In this document: positions 35,352 to 43,678 of the stretch, in pieces | Layout of the letters: every line of letters begins with the position of its first letter | How positions within the stretch are numbered: the first letter of the stretch is position 1 | IMG/VR virus record: IMGVR_UViG_3300032053_000038 | Location: 1 to 64,000 of that record | DNA: 64,000 nt | From: a virus | Strand: one strand, 5' to 3' | Translations under genes and position numbers: made by a program | The notes under the pieces: generated by a model | What the model saw: only the letters and a program-made list of their open reading frames with translations | Told to the model about the DNA's origin: nothing | The model's database searches: none

Positions 35352-35713
35352 TAGATTCTCTCAATTACATCTATATCAACATCAACAACAGCAGGAGTAA
35401 TACTTTGCTCCGTAATATTAAGTCTAGTTAATTCTTCTTCACTTAATTTTCGCCCAGCCATTTTTTCAATATCACTTAAGAATTCAGTAGACTCTTGTTT
35501 TCCTTCCAACTCATCTTGATATGCTTCCGGTCTAATATGGATACAGAGATATTTTAAAAGATCTACCTGCTCTCCTCTATCTTTGTTAATATTAGATATT
35601 AACCAAAGCTTCTGCGGAAGAGTCAAGCTCAAAAACTTTTCATCGTTCGGAGAACAATGAAAGAGTTTACATATCTCGTAATCAGTTCTAAAAAGAGGCG
35701 ACTCTACGTTTTT
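35351..35713 (-). CDS. T-domain extension of the tail assembly chaperone, expressed by -1 frameshift
   Basis: This frame has no credible start of its own: the first candidate is a TTG (35632) with no ribosome binding site. Upstream it remains open through 27 further codons up to the slippery run at 35709-35719, so it is best read as the downstream part of a fusion, giving about 250 aa together with the upstream ORF. In lambda the corresponding gpGT binds the tape measure and recruits tube protein. It ends on the first base of the tape measure start, again as in lambda-like order. Confidence 0.8.
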   Translation of the reverse strand, partial: KNVESPLFRTDYEICKLFHCSPNDEKFLSLTLPQKLWLISNINKDRGEQVDLLKYLCIHIRPEAYQDELEGKQESTEFLSDIEKMAGRKLSEEELTRLNITEQSITPAVVDVDIDVIERI

Positions 35714-36102
35714 TTTAAACCAGTCAGAACTAGATCCTGATCGGTGACTAGTTCCATATAAAAACCGTAGAATTCTCTCAGTACACGGGTTTGTAGCCCC
35801 GCATAGAACTTACGTAATGTATCCACATCAGCTTCGGTATATACTGCATCGTTGATAGCTACCGTAGCATAGGCTAATGTTTCCACCTGCAATTGCGTAT
35901 ACTTGGCAATTGCGTCAACATTTTCGGAGGCGGGAAGAGTCGAGAGGATTTTATGTTGGCGGGCAGCCGACAGAGTTTGTAGCGATACTACAACACCAGT
36001 AAGAATCTCCTTGGTCTTTTTTATGTAACCAAGTTGAGAAATATCTTTTAGTTCAAGAGGCTTTACAGACTTTTCTTCTTTCTTTTCTTCGACGTTAGAC
36101 AT
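35704..36102 (-). CDS. tail assembly chaperone (gpG-like, unshifted product)
   Basis: A 132-aa helical protein that would coat the tape measure during tail assembly. The ATG at 36102 has AAAGGAG at good spacing and is preferred over a TTG at 36126. The C-terminus reads ...TGLKKT and stops just after the slippery run. The position between tube and tape measure genes is the classical one for gpG/gpGT. The Lys/Glu-rich start is probably flexible. Confidence 0.8.
   Translation of the reverse strand: MSNVEEKKEEKSVKPLELKDISQLGYIKKTKEILTGVVVSLQTLSAARQHKILSTLPASENVDAIAKYTQLQVETLAYATVAINDAVYTEADVDTLRKFYAGLQTRVLREFYGFYMELVTDQDLVLTGLKKT
35713..35719 (-). promoter_or_regulatory. -1 ribosomal frameshift slippery site
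   Basis: On the minus strand the heptamer T TTA AAA is followed by more A (eight A in a row, 35709-35716) and then, in the zero frame, a TAG at 35704-35706. A -1 slip on the heptamer or the A-run joins the upstream frame to the open downstream frame. No downstream stem or pseudoknot was worked out. Confidence 0.8.
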
Positions 36103-36115
36103 TAAAATGTCTCCT

Positions 36116-36658
36116 TTAGGAAGCAACCTCTACAACTTCTCTTTCTGTATAAGCAATATTAACGTCCTGTACGATCTTTAGATCTGATCCACCACCACCT
36201 AATGTATAAGCCTTAGGGTTAGTAGTTAGCCAGCACTTTCTATAAATAGTAATGTTAGTTGGCTGATTAGATCCTTCTGGTACAGCCTCAATTTTGATAA
36301 GAGCAAATGGTTTATACTGGAATACTACGTCGCCATTTTCTATAACGAAGGTTTGTGTAACATCGGAGTCGTACAGAACAACTCGAGTTAGACGTACCGT
36401 TCGCATTTGAACTAGCCCAGGATATACTTCAGTTACAACGCCTGGCTTAGTATAATCCATCTCAAAACGCATGTGAGCTGGGCGATCGTTGGATTCAGTT
36501 AATGATTGAACAGCACCAATCGGCGTATTCTGTACAGCTGTAAGAATAGCTGCCGGATTCGAAAGTTGTCCTGCGTCTAGAGTATCTTCTGGAATGAGTT
36601 TGATTGTAATCGACGTTGCAAGTCGAGCTACAGTTTTTGGAAGCTTTGGAATTGACAT
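36116..36658 (-). CDS. tail tube protein (paralogue 2)
   Basis: A 180-aa beta-rich protein. The opening MSIPKLPKTVARLATSI, the LTRVVLYDSD strand and the ALIKIEAVPEGS and RKCWLTTNPKAY segments parallel the neighbour at 36672, so the two are diverged tandem duplicates. Tube proteins stack as hexameric rings inside the sheath. GGGAG precedes the ATG. One copy may be the major tube and the other a special ring or terminator; the sequence does not say which. Confidence 0.8.
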   Translation of the reverse strand: MSIPKLPKTVARLATSITIKLIPEDTLDAGQLSNPAAILTAVQNTPIGAVQSLTESNDRPAHMRFEMDYTKPGVVTEVYPGLVQMRTVRLTRVVLYDSDVTQTFVIENGDVVFQYKPFALIKIEAVPEGSNQPTNITIYRKCWLTTNPKAYTLGGGGSDLKIVQDVNIAYTEREVVEVAS

Positions 36659-36671
36659 TGGTTAAATCTCC

Positions 36672-37262
36672 CTAAGAATTCAACGTAATTTGCTGTCTTG
36701 GTCCATAGCCGATAACAGCGTCTTCAAATACAGCTGGGTCAGACCCAGGAGTTCGTACAGCATATTCACGAGTTAAGTTTGTTAATAAACACTGCCTAAA
36801 AAAAGTTACTGTTGCAGCAACACCTGATCCCTCTGGAGCACTTTCATGTCTTATAATTATAAATGGTATCTTGATTTGTTGAGAAAGCAAACTCGCCTCA
36901 TTAATACCCGACTGCTTCATTACATCTTCATATCCTAAGATCTGAATAAGATCGCTCTTATATAGAACAGCCCTTCTTAAATTGATTCTCCGCTGTAATG
37001 GAGAACCCATAATCTCTAAAGGCTGTCCTGGAATATCAGAATCAAGCTCGTGTCTAGGTGTACCCGTTCTTTCCTGAGTATCAGTAAAACTAACAACACC
37101 ATCTAACAACTTCATTTGAGTCTGAATTGCTGAAAGAACCGTCCTCGGTTGAAAGATAGACTTAAAGAAAGTTCCCAGACTGATTGCGTCTTCCCGCAGC
37201 GTATAAAAACTAACCGATGTGGCAAGACGAATCTGTGTCTTAGGAAGATTCGGAATAGCCAT
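36672..37262 (-). CDS. tail tube protein (paralogue 1)
   Basis: A 196-aa protein that aligns by eye with the next gene over most of its length (IPNLPKTQIRLATS start, LRRAVLYKSD, IIIRHESAPEGS, RQCLLTNLTREY). An extra loop with an FFKSIFQPR stretch lies near residues 32-40. It starts on the last base of the sheath gene's stop region (TTTAATGG), the usual sheath-tube order. Two tube genes side by side are less common than one. Confidence 0.8.
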   Translation of the reverse strand: MAIPNLPKTQIRLATSVSFYTLREDAISLGTFFKSIFQPRTVLSAIQTQMKLLDGVVSFTDTQERTGTPRHELDSDIPGQPLEIMGSPLQRRINLRRAVLYKSDLIQILGYEDVMKQSGINEASLLSQQIKIPFIIIRHESAPEGSGVAATVTFFRQCLLTNLTREYAVRTPGSDPAVFEDAVIGYGPRQQITLNS

Positions 37263-39286
37263 TAAATGGTAAACTTAACGTTAATCCACCGAAGGGTTCT
37301 TACAGGCTGAATCTTAAACGATACATCGATCTGTCGGGGATCCAGCGAATTAATAGTCGAACGAATGTTACTGTAACTATTAAGAATTGTTAAAGCAACT
37401 AAGTTATCTAGAATGGTCTGAATAGTGGCTATTACTAGGTTAGGTGTATCCGGTAGTAACTTAACACCTATGAAGATGTTCTCAAGTAGTCGCCGAATTA
37501 CCTTTGCAGTAAAGTCAGTGATTTCAGTAACAGCAAATTCCTGACCATCTACTGTAGAGCGATCAGCTGTAGTATCTTCTGTAATACGGGCAATGGTATC
37601 AATAGTTTCAATTACAGTTACACCACCGTTTCTAAGTAAGAGCTTGTCTGTTCTAAGAAGACCAGTTATCACCGTCTGAAAACCAGTTACTTCCTTTCTA
37701 AGCAGCGGTTCGGCTACGTCATAGTTTGCATTAATACGAATACCAGCTACAGCAGCTGCTAGGAAGGAACCATCTAGAGCAGTTTCTGTTCCATTTAATA
37801 GCATCGTTACAGATGATGGATACACCAGCATGATTCTACGGCCATTACCACCAGAGGCTAATGCTGCCGCATAACCAGTTGCCTGAGCGACGGAAGGATT
37901 ACCCTGTAGCCCAAGAATCGATGTTCTCTCTTTCTTCTCAAGAGGCGCACTGGAATTCACTACATGAGATAGAACGAAAGAGTATAAGTTAGGATCAGCG
38001 GTTAGTGGAACCACGATGTTAACATTTTCGACAGCAGCTAGTCTGTTAAGAGCATTAATATATCCAAGAAGATCAGGCTGATCGGCCGGATTAATCTGAA
38101 CTGCTACGATTCCACCTGTATTACCACTATTCTCGAAGATAAGCTGAGAGCCTAGGGACAATGAGTTAGCAACACTCGGATCTCCATAAGTGGCCATTAA
38201 CTGATCGTGGCTGCTGAAGAACTGCGGCGCATAGTCAGCAGTTACTTTAGGAGTATTATACGTTAAGGAATAAGTAACAGCAGCTACAGGCTCTTTAGGA
38301 GATAATGCAATTAGCCCACCGAAGAAGCCTAGTAATGTGTTAGCTGAGCCATTTCCAATAGAAAGGCTTGCGTTATCAGTTTCAGTAGTTTCTACTTTAA
38401 TATACTTACTGGAAACAACAGATACAGTTACACCTAAGAAGCCAGCACTCAGGGCAACTTGAACAGCTGCAGCGTTCGCATAAACACCGCTGAGCGTAAC
38501 TGCTTGGAGTTGATCTACGTAACCACTTCCAGTAGTATCATGGACAATAATAGAGAAGACGGCTGGAGTAGCGAAAGTAATGCCACCACTAAGATCTACA
38601 CTTCCAGTAAAAGCAGCTGCGAAAGCGGGACTCCAGTCTACATCTCCACCAGCGCGTTCGGTACCAGTATTAGTGATACCTAGCTTAAGATCCCCGGCAA
38701 TATCATTTAATGTTCCAACAGTAACAACTGCGGAGCTACTAGCACCAGCTACTCCAGAAGTCAATGTATAAACTCCAGCAGCAAATACCGCTGTGAAATC
38801 GCTATAGACTAATGCATTAGCTATGCTAATGGGGGTTAACGCTCTCACAGCTACTTGAATGGCGGCGGCAATGAGTGATCCAGTTGTTAACAAAGTTGTC
38901 GTAATTGAAACAGTCTGAACCCCATCACCGTTAAGATTAATCTTAAAGGTGCCAGGAGTTGCATGAGCAGATAGATCCGCAGATGCTCCACCACCAGATA
39001 CACTTGTACCATATGATAGAATATAATCTAGGTCCCGAGTATACTGGACCATGTTAACATCCATAATATTTGCAGGCAAAGCAGTAGCCTTCGGGGTTAG
39101 AACATCATAAGAAAGAGTTCCTGATCGGGTAATGGTACTCGATTGAACTAACTTAGTTATCTCTCCCTTTCCTATAAGGCCTACTGTCCTTACACCGCCA
39201 GGAACTGAGGGAAGAGCTGTTGATGGTACGAATTGAACAACTACTCCGGACTCAGCGTTCTGCGCGCTTAATGGTGCTTCACTCAT
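37262..39286 (-). CDS. tail sheath protein with an inserted variable module
   Basis: A 674-aa protein. The C-terminal half shows the sheath pattern (LGYINALNRLAAVENVNIVV, RRIMLVYPSS, FLAAAVAGI..., and the end strand LRWINVKFTI, which hooks to neighbouring subunits). Residues about 97-213 hold the DLSAHATPGTF...LGITNTGTE module also found in the fibre at 20546. Such insertions decorate the sheath surface. GGAG precedes the ATG. The sheath contracts to drive the tube through the envelope. Confidence 0.92.
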   Translation of the reverse strand: MSEAPLSAQNAESGVVVQFVPSTALPSVPGGVRTVGLIGKGEITKLVQSSTITRSGTLSYDVLTPKATALPANIMDVNMVQYTRDLDYILSYGTSVSGGGASADLSAHATPGTFKINLNGDGVQTVSITTTLLTTGSLIAAAIQVAVRALTPISIANALVYSDFTAVFAAGVYTLTSGVAGASSSAVVTVGTLNDIAGDLKLGITNTGTERAGGDVDWSPAFAAAFTGSVDLSGGITFATPAVFSIIVHDTTGSGYVDQLQAVTLSGVYANAAAVQVALSAGFLGVTVSVVSSKYIKVETTETDNASLSIGNGSANTLLGFFGGLIALSPKEPVAAVTYSLTYNTPKVTADYAPQFFSSHDQLMATYGDPSVANSLSLGSQLIFENSGNTGGIVAVQINPADQPDLLGYINALNRLAAVENVNIVVPLTADPNLYSFVLSHVVNSSAPLEKKERTSILGLQGNPSVAQATGYAAALASGGNGRRIMLVYPSSVTMLLNGTETALDGSFLAAAVAGIRINANYDVAEPLLRKEVTGFQTVITGLLRTDKLLLRNGGVTVIETIDTIARITEDTTADRSTVDGQEFAVTEITDFTAKVIRRLLENIFIGVKLLPDTPNLVIATIQTILDNLVALTILNSYSNIRSTINSLDPRQIDVSFKIQPVRTLRWINVKFTI

Positions 39287-39377
39287 TTTATTTCTCCAAT
39301 AAATTTAGCTTTTTAACAATATCAACCCTTTGGAAAGAGGTTTTCTTCTTTTTCTTGAGAACACTTCGTGCAATTCA

Positions 39378-39995
39378 TTAGAAATCTACTTTGAAATCTT
39401 GTGCTATAAAATCAGTATAAATATGACCACTGAAATTATCCACAGTGGAATTAGGATCGATAGTTGATTCTTCAACCCACTCTGCATAAAGTTTCATCTC
39501 TATGCCAGAAGTATAATACCAACGATCGTTAATATATTCTCGTCCATCTCTCGATAATGACGTTCTGATAATACCCACACCTCTATCAGCTAGGTCATCA
39601 GTTACAATCTTTAATTTTTGATACATCCTGTCCATTACTTCGTCGCGAGTAATCACATCTAGAGACATAGCTGTTACCCCAACGGTAAATGTAATGGGTG
39701 CGCCTCTTCTTTCTACCTGATTACCATTTTCAACTGAATATTGAAAATAATCTTCCTGTAAGAATCTTTGCTCTTCTCCCGACAACGTCATTACGTTAAT
39801 TGAAGGAAGAAAATAAAAATCTTGCGGCGTTGCATCATTAATCGCTATCTTAGTACAATCCCAAACAACCTGATGTGTCACAGGATCTTCTACATAAGTA
39901 TAAAGTGCATCTGTAGAAAAGACTCGACGAAACTCTAAAATAATAGCATCGCGAACTCGCTTCGCGATTAGTGGTCCCAGAACATACTCTGGCAT
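39378..39995 (-). CDS. tail completion or tail terminator protein candidate
   Basis: A 205-aa protein upstream of the sheath, the usual place of tail-terminator or neck proteins. It has an N-terminal helix and a mixed alpha-beta body with conserved-looking VGVTAMSLD, IIRTSLSRDGREYIND blocks. AAGGAATAA precedes the ATG. Function is inferred from order only; a tiny cysteine-containing ORF overlaps its stop. Confidence 0.6.
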   Translation of the reverse strand: MPEYVLGPLIAKRVRDAIILEFRRVFSTDALYTYVEDPVTHQVVWDCTKIAINDATPQDFYFLPSINVMTLSGEEQRFLQEDYFQYSVENGNQVERRGAPITFTVGVTAMSLDVITRDEVMDRMYQKLKIVTDDLADRGVGIIRTSLSRDGREYINDRWYYTSGIEMKLYAEWVEESTIDPNSTVDNFSGHIYTDFIAQDFKVDF

Positions 39996-40039
39996 TAGAT
40001 TATTCCTTGATTTTTAAGAACCAAATAAATATCATTTGA

Positions 40040-40606
40040 TTAAGGTGCAGGCGGCACAACAGGGCACGTTAAGCCTGTCATATTGGTAGGTAATCCCTCA
40101 ATAGCAACATTGTAAATAGGATTACTCCGCTCAATCTCTGTAGATGTAAATAGTTGTCTTAATATATGGTGACGCCATTTAGTCTGTTGTACGTTATTAA
40201 TCCAAAATCTCTGATTGTTTCGACGTACAAAGAAGTCCTTATTGTCTATTCGGGGCTCCCATAAAGCCCAATCAGTAGACGTAAAATCGCGCCTTAGGCC
40301 CTGTTCGTAAACACGTATCTGTTGAGCTGCTACAGTGCTAAAACTAATAAAAATTTCGAATGGCCCAAAGTATCCACCCACGAAACCAGTACCATAACAA
40401 ATTGTATCAGTAAGATCAACCTTATGCTGCCTTCTGACAGTGTCGAAGTTAGGACATACTACTCCAGCCCACATCCTCTTATAAAGGAGAACGCGCTCGC
40501 CACCCATCGCTTGCATCCACCGTAAGCGATCTCTTATATCAAGAAATCTTTCTACTGGTGGATCAATGCGATCCTCTACAGCTGGAAGAATTTGTAAGTG
40601 ACTCAC
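40040..40606 (-). CDS. neck or head-tail connector protein candidate
   Basis: A 188-aa protein with many Arg, Trp and aromatic residues, starting at GTG after GAGGGTG. The FDTVRRQHKVDLTDTICYGTG segment and a short Pro-rich end are the notable features. No family is recognised; position between head and tail genes suggests a connector or baseplate-neck component. Confidence 0.55.
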   Translation of the reverse strand: MSHLQILPAVEDRIDPPVERFLDIRDRLRWMQAMGGERVLLYKRMWAGVVCPNFDTVRRQHKVDLTDTICYGTGFVGGYFGPFEIFISFSTVAAQQIRVYEQGLRRDFTSTDWALWEPRIDNKDFFVRRNNQRFWINNVQQTKWRHHILRQLFTSTEIERSNPIYNVAIEGLPTNMTGLTCPVVPPAP

Positions 40607-40607
40607 T

Positions 40608-41183
40608 TTACACCCTCAAGTAGCTAACTAATAATGTTCCCGATACAGGAGCTGTATTCACCGTAAGAGTAGCCTGATTTGTTCCTTCTGTATAATCGGT
40701 TCCTCGAATAAGTAAATGAGATGTAGATCCGACGTTAAGAACTACTTGGGTTGTATTATATCTAAATAAAGAAGCTGTTGTAAAGGCGTGGTTTGATCCG
40801 TCGATAGCACCTGAAGGTATCTCACCCATTACAAAGGAATCAAAGGTAACTGTAGTAGCTCTGAATGGTTTTTCTTCAAAGCCGTCAAAAGTTGTATCTG
40901 AAACTGGAGGTGTTTGAGAAATATCACTGCTCATCCCAGAAGCATCAACAGCTACTACTTTATAAAAGAAGTTTAATCCAAAGGTATAAGGAACCTTATC
41001 GACATACTGTTTGTAAGGAGATATGATGTCAGCAATTTTTGCATAACTTTCATATTCAAGATTTGAACGCCAAACCTGATAGATAGTTACACCCTCCGCA
41101 GCGTCATTTAATTCCCACTCAACCAGTATACGACGACCGGCGAGCAAATTAGTGACGACCGGATGCCTAACTATACTAGGCAT
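40608..41183 (-). CDS. fibronectin-III-like virion protein
   Basis: A 191-aa protein. Residues about 8-92 look like an FN3 domain (RRILVEWELND...VTIYQVWRS...FFYKVVAVDASG). The second half (about 110-191) is the VNG-type fibre module (DGSNHAFTT...VVLNVGS...GTDYTEG...LLVSYLRV) that recurs at 53397 and in the fibre at 47369. Such Ig/FN3 proteins decorate virions and bind cell-surface carbohydrates weakly. The gene overlaps its neighbour by one base. Confidence 0.7.
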   Translation of the reverse strand: MPSIVRHPVVTNLLAGRRILVEWELNDAAEGVTIYQVWRSNLEYESYAKIADIISPYKQYVDKVPYTFGLNFFYKVVAVDASGMSSDISQTPPVSDTTFDGFEEKPFRATTVTFDSFVMGEIPSGAIDGSNHAFTTASLFRYNTTQVVLNVGSTSHLLIRGTDYTEGTNQATLTVNTAPVSGTLLVSYLRV

Positions 41184-41713
41184 TATTCAACCTCACAAAC
41201 GCAAGGCATTGTGTCGCAAGTTTCACAGGTACCACTATATCTAATCACAATATTACTAGGGAGTTCAATGATACCTAGATACGCGCGCTTATCATTAATA
41301 ATAATTGAATCTCCTGCGAAGAGGAGCTCCACCTTATCATTTATAGCTGTCTTATTAACCTCTGCAACGGCTCCAGCAGATAGAACTATAGCATACGTGC
41401 CGACCTTCTCAACATTGTCGGAAACATAATCTGTAATGACCAGGTTGCCTTGTGAATCCAAAAAGATATCTTTTTCACAAGCGTAGTCGCTGACTAGTTC
41501 AACTACATCACCTGTTCTAAAAGAATTAGTAGGTAGATGCTTTTGAATATCAACATCTTCGACATCTCCCATTGTTTTCACTAATTCCTTAACAGTTTCC
41601 ACGTTCCATTTCTTGTCGGCGGAAACGCGAAGATCTACAGTAACTCTATATAGACCATCTAGTTCCTGCTCTCCCGATGCTTCTTTTGTCGACAAACTAG
41701 TCAGTTTCTCCAT
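41183..41713 (-). CDS. hypothetical structural-region protein
   Basis: A 176-aa acidic protein, mixed alpha-beta, with a C-terminal cysteine cluster (CETCDTMPCVCEVE) that may bind metal. The start is ATG with weak AAGAATAT upstream. It lies in the neck block. No family is recognised. Confidence 0.55.
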   Translation of the reverse strand: MEKLTSLSTKEASGEQELDGLYRVTVDLRVSADKKWNVETVKELVKTMGDVEDVDIQKHLPTNSFRTGDVVELVSDYACEKDIFLDSQGNLVITDYVSDNVEKVGTYAIVLSAGAVAEVNKTAINDKVELLFAGDSIIINDKRAYLGIIELPSNIVIRYSGTCETCDTMPCVCEVE

Positions 41714-41767
41714 AATATTCTTATCCTATTAATAAATGACATTATACTAAATAGTCGGTTATTTTCC

Positions 41768-42655
41768 TTACTTTAAAGAATCTAGGCCAGTGAAATTACC
41801 TGTTTTAATGTCATGTTCCCAAATACGAGCAACAACATATCCGGCTTTTTTTAATTGGGAATCAACAAAATTATCATGACTTCTAGTGTATTTAAGTCCG
41901 GAATTTCTATCACTTACATTACAAGTAGGACACCCATGCCAATAACATCCGTCGGCATAGATACAAATATTTGGTTTAATAAAGACATCAGGAACCGTAA
42001 GATTTATAATTTTAGGGTGCAACTCAAATGAAACACCTCGACGAGTAAGTTCCGCTTGAAGGGCAATTTCGATAGAGGTATTTTTAAAAATTTCAGGCTG
42101 ATTCATTCGATTTTCACGACACTGTTGACTCCACGCTACAGTTTCAGTTAGAGCTTTATGAGGACCTGCTACCAATTGAATGTTCAATTTATTTGCTCTA
42201 TCACGTACAGAGGATTGTGAGCAGCTAAGTTCTTTAGCTAAATTTAAAATTCCTCTAAATTCTACTGCTTCCCTAAAAAGTCCATCAGGAATAGATAGCA
42301 TTTGATGATTACGTCTATGAGGCTGCTTTCGATTACGTTGTATATTTAACTCAGTCATTCGCGCAACTATTTGACCTGGATGAGAATCATACTTAGTAGC
42401 CACTTGCTTAATAGTATTACTCTTTAAAAGTAACTCTAAATTTTCTTTCGTAAGATGACTAAGTTTTTTAACAACTAAGGGTTTGTGACAAAATTTACCA
42501 ATAGGAATATTATAGTGATTAAATACTTTTACCAGAGTAGCATAGTCACATTGAACAGTATCAGCTACTTTATAGATGTTACGTTGTTCGTCGTAGATAT
42601 TGATTAAATCTTCTTTTTTATAGACCGATAAAATATTTTGTATTGAGTTTCTCAT
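41768..42655 (-). CDS. Vsr-like homing endonuclease
   Basis: A 295-aa protein. Residues 1-190 contain several helix-turn-helix-like repeats for DNA recognition; residues 193-285 match the very-short-patch-repair nuclease fold: TSIEIALQAEL (E196), PDVF (222-225), ADGCYWHGC (235-242) and WEHDI (279-283). This two-part design is that of free-standing phage homing endonucleases of the I-Bth0305I type. It sits between structural genes with untidy 43- and 54-nt flanks, typical of an intergenic mobile gene. Confidence 0.88.
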   Translation of the reverse strand: MRNSIQNILSVYKKEDLINIYDEQRNIYKVADTVQCDYATLVKVFNHYNIPIGKFCHKPLVVKKLSHLTKENLELLLKSNTIKQVATKYDSHPGQIVARMTELNIQRNRKQPHRRNHQMLSIPDGLFREAVEFRGILNLAKELSCSQSSVRDRANKLNIQLVAGPHKALTETVAWSQQCRENRMNQPEIFKNTSIEIALQAELTRRGVSFELHPKIINLTVPDVFIKPNICIYADGCYWHGCPTCNVSDRNSGLKYTRSHDNFVDSQLKKAGYVVARIWEHDIKTGNFTGLDSLK

Positions 42656-42698
42656 ATATCTTATAACAAATAGATAATAGAAATCAATGGCGTTTCGG

Positions 42699-43190
42699 TT
42701 AAAAGCTACTCCAGAGGAAGCTGGACCCTAAACTTATTTTTAAGAATTGACCTAGCTGACTTTGATACCGAGGAGTACCTAAACCACGACCACCCTGCGC
42801 AATAATACGGGTCTTTTTAAAGTTAGTAATCATTCGCTCGTAGGCTTTTGTCATGGTAATGAGAGAGGCATTAATCTTGGAGGTTTGATCTATAGCAACA
42901 GTAACGCCTTGATCGCTCCAAGAGAAGTCATCAAGAGTAGCTCTCATCTGCATAAAAACTGATGCGTAGTAGCTAGCACCGAATCGAATAATAGGGGATA
43001 GTGTCCCAGGCATCGAGTCTATTGTGTAATATTCAGCTGGAGGAACGTTGTTAATATCAGACAAGACTATCTCTAAAAACTGTAGAACTCTTGCCGGTGT
43101 AGCCGTACCTCGAAAACGTTCAGGCATCAATACATAAGCTTCCTGGACTAGCTGTTGCTCCTTAGCTGTTAAAACTTCTCCGGTTGGCAT
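42699..43190 (-). CDS. virion structural protein, neck or head completion
   Basis: A 163-aa helical protein with an FGASYYASVFMQMRA segment and a QGGRGLGTPRYQSQLGQF C-terminal region, probably assembling into a ring, as neck and connector proteins do. A very good AGGAGG lies 9 nt before the ATG, inside the end of the preceding small ORF. No named family is recognised. Confidence 0.6.
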   Translation of the reverse strand: MPTGEVLTAKEQQLVQEAYVLMPERFRGTATPARVLQFLEIVLSDINNVPPAEYYTIDSMPGTLSPIIRFGASYYASVFMQMRATLDDFSWSDQGVTVAIDQTSKINASLITMTKAYERMITNFKKTRIIAQGGRGLGTPRYQSQLGQFLKISLGSSFLWSSF

Positions 43191-43193
43191 ATA

Positions 43194-43370
43194 TTATGGC
43201 CTCCTAATCCACCAGACCCAATCGTCGGATTTGATTAAACCTTTTTCGAGTAAGTCTTGTTTAGTTGCTTTCCGAAGACACTGCTTATGAAAAGTATACT
43301 CTTTACCTTGAGTGTATATCTTCTTTTTGTCAGAAGCCTTTACCAATTCATTACACAGAGCGCAAATCAT
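43194..43370 (-). CDS. 58-aa treble-clef zinc protein
   Basis: An ATG at 43368-43370 overlaps the TGA of the 103-aa gene (ATGA) and opens a 58-codon frame with CALC at residues 3-6 and H28-x2-C31, a one-helix zinc-binding layout, ending in a Trp-rich basic tail. The overlap upstream and the AGGAGG for the next gene inside its end argue that it is a real operon member. The function is unknown. Confidence 0.7.
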   Translation of the reverse strand: MICALCNELVKASDKKKIYTQGKEYTFHKQCLRKATKQDLLEKGLIKSDDWVWWIRRP

Positions 43371-43678
43371 AATTCGTTAATAACTCTGTTGAGACATTTC
43401 ACACAAATTACTTCGTCTCGTAATTCAAACTTTCTTTTTGAGATTCTGTGCCAGATCTGCTTATTAAGTACGTTGTCGTGTGTACAAAGTAACTGACGCT
43501 TCTTAAGAGCAAGAGCTTCTAATAGCGTTAACTGTTTAGGTAGCTCTTCACAACTGATGGGATTGCCTGGAGTTACTACTTCCATAGGTAATATTTGGGC
43601 AACTACATCTTTAACATCAGCTTTTAAAGTCTGAATTGTTTTAAATGCGTAATAGTTTAATGTATCGTTCCAGTTCAT
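43367..43678 (-). CDS. zinc-finger protein
   Basis: A 103-aa protein with C-T-H-D (about residues 65-68) and CVKC (about 92-95), probably a zinc site, preceded by a helical domain. The stop of the preceding gene overlaps its start by one base. This is the second of two adjacent small zinc proteins (the 58-aa one follows). The role is unknown. Confidence 0.6.
   Translation of the reverse strand: MNWNDTLNYYAFKTIQTLKADVKDVVAQILPMEVVTPGNPISCEELPKQLTLLEALALKKRQLLCTHDNVLNKQIWHRISKRKFELRDEVICVKCLNRVINEL

Noticed and set aside
35351-35632. Separate 93-aa gene starting at TTG
   Set aside because: The frame continues upstream to the slippery run with no stop, and the TTG has no ribosome binding site; a frameshift extension explains it better.
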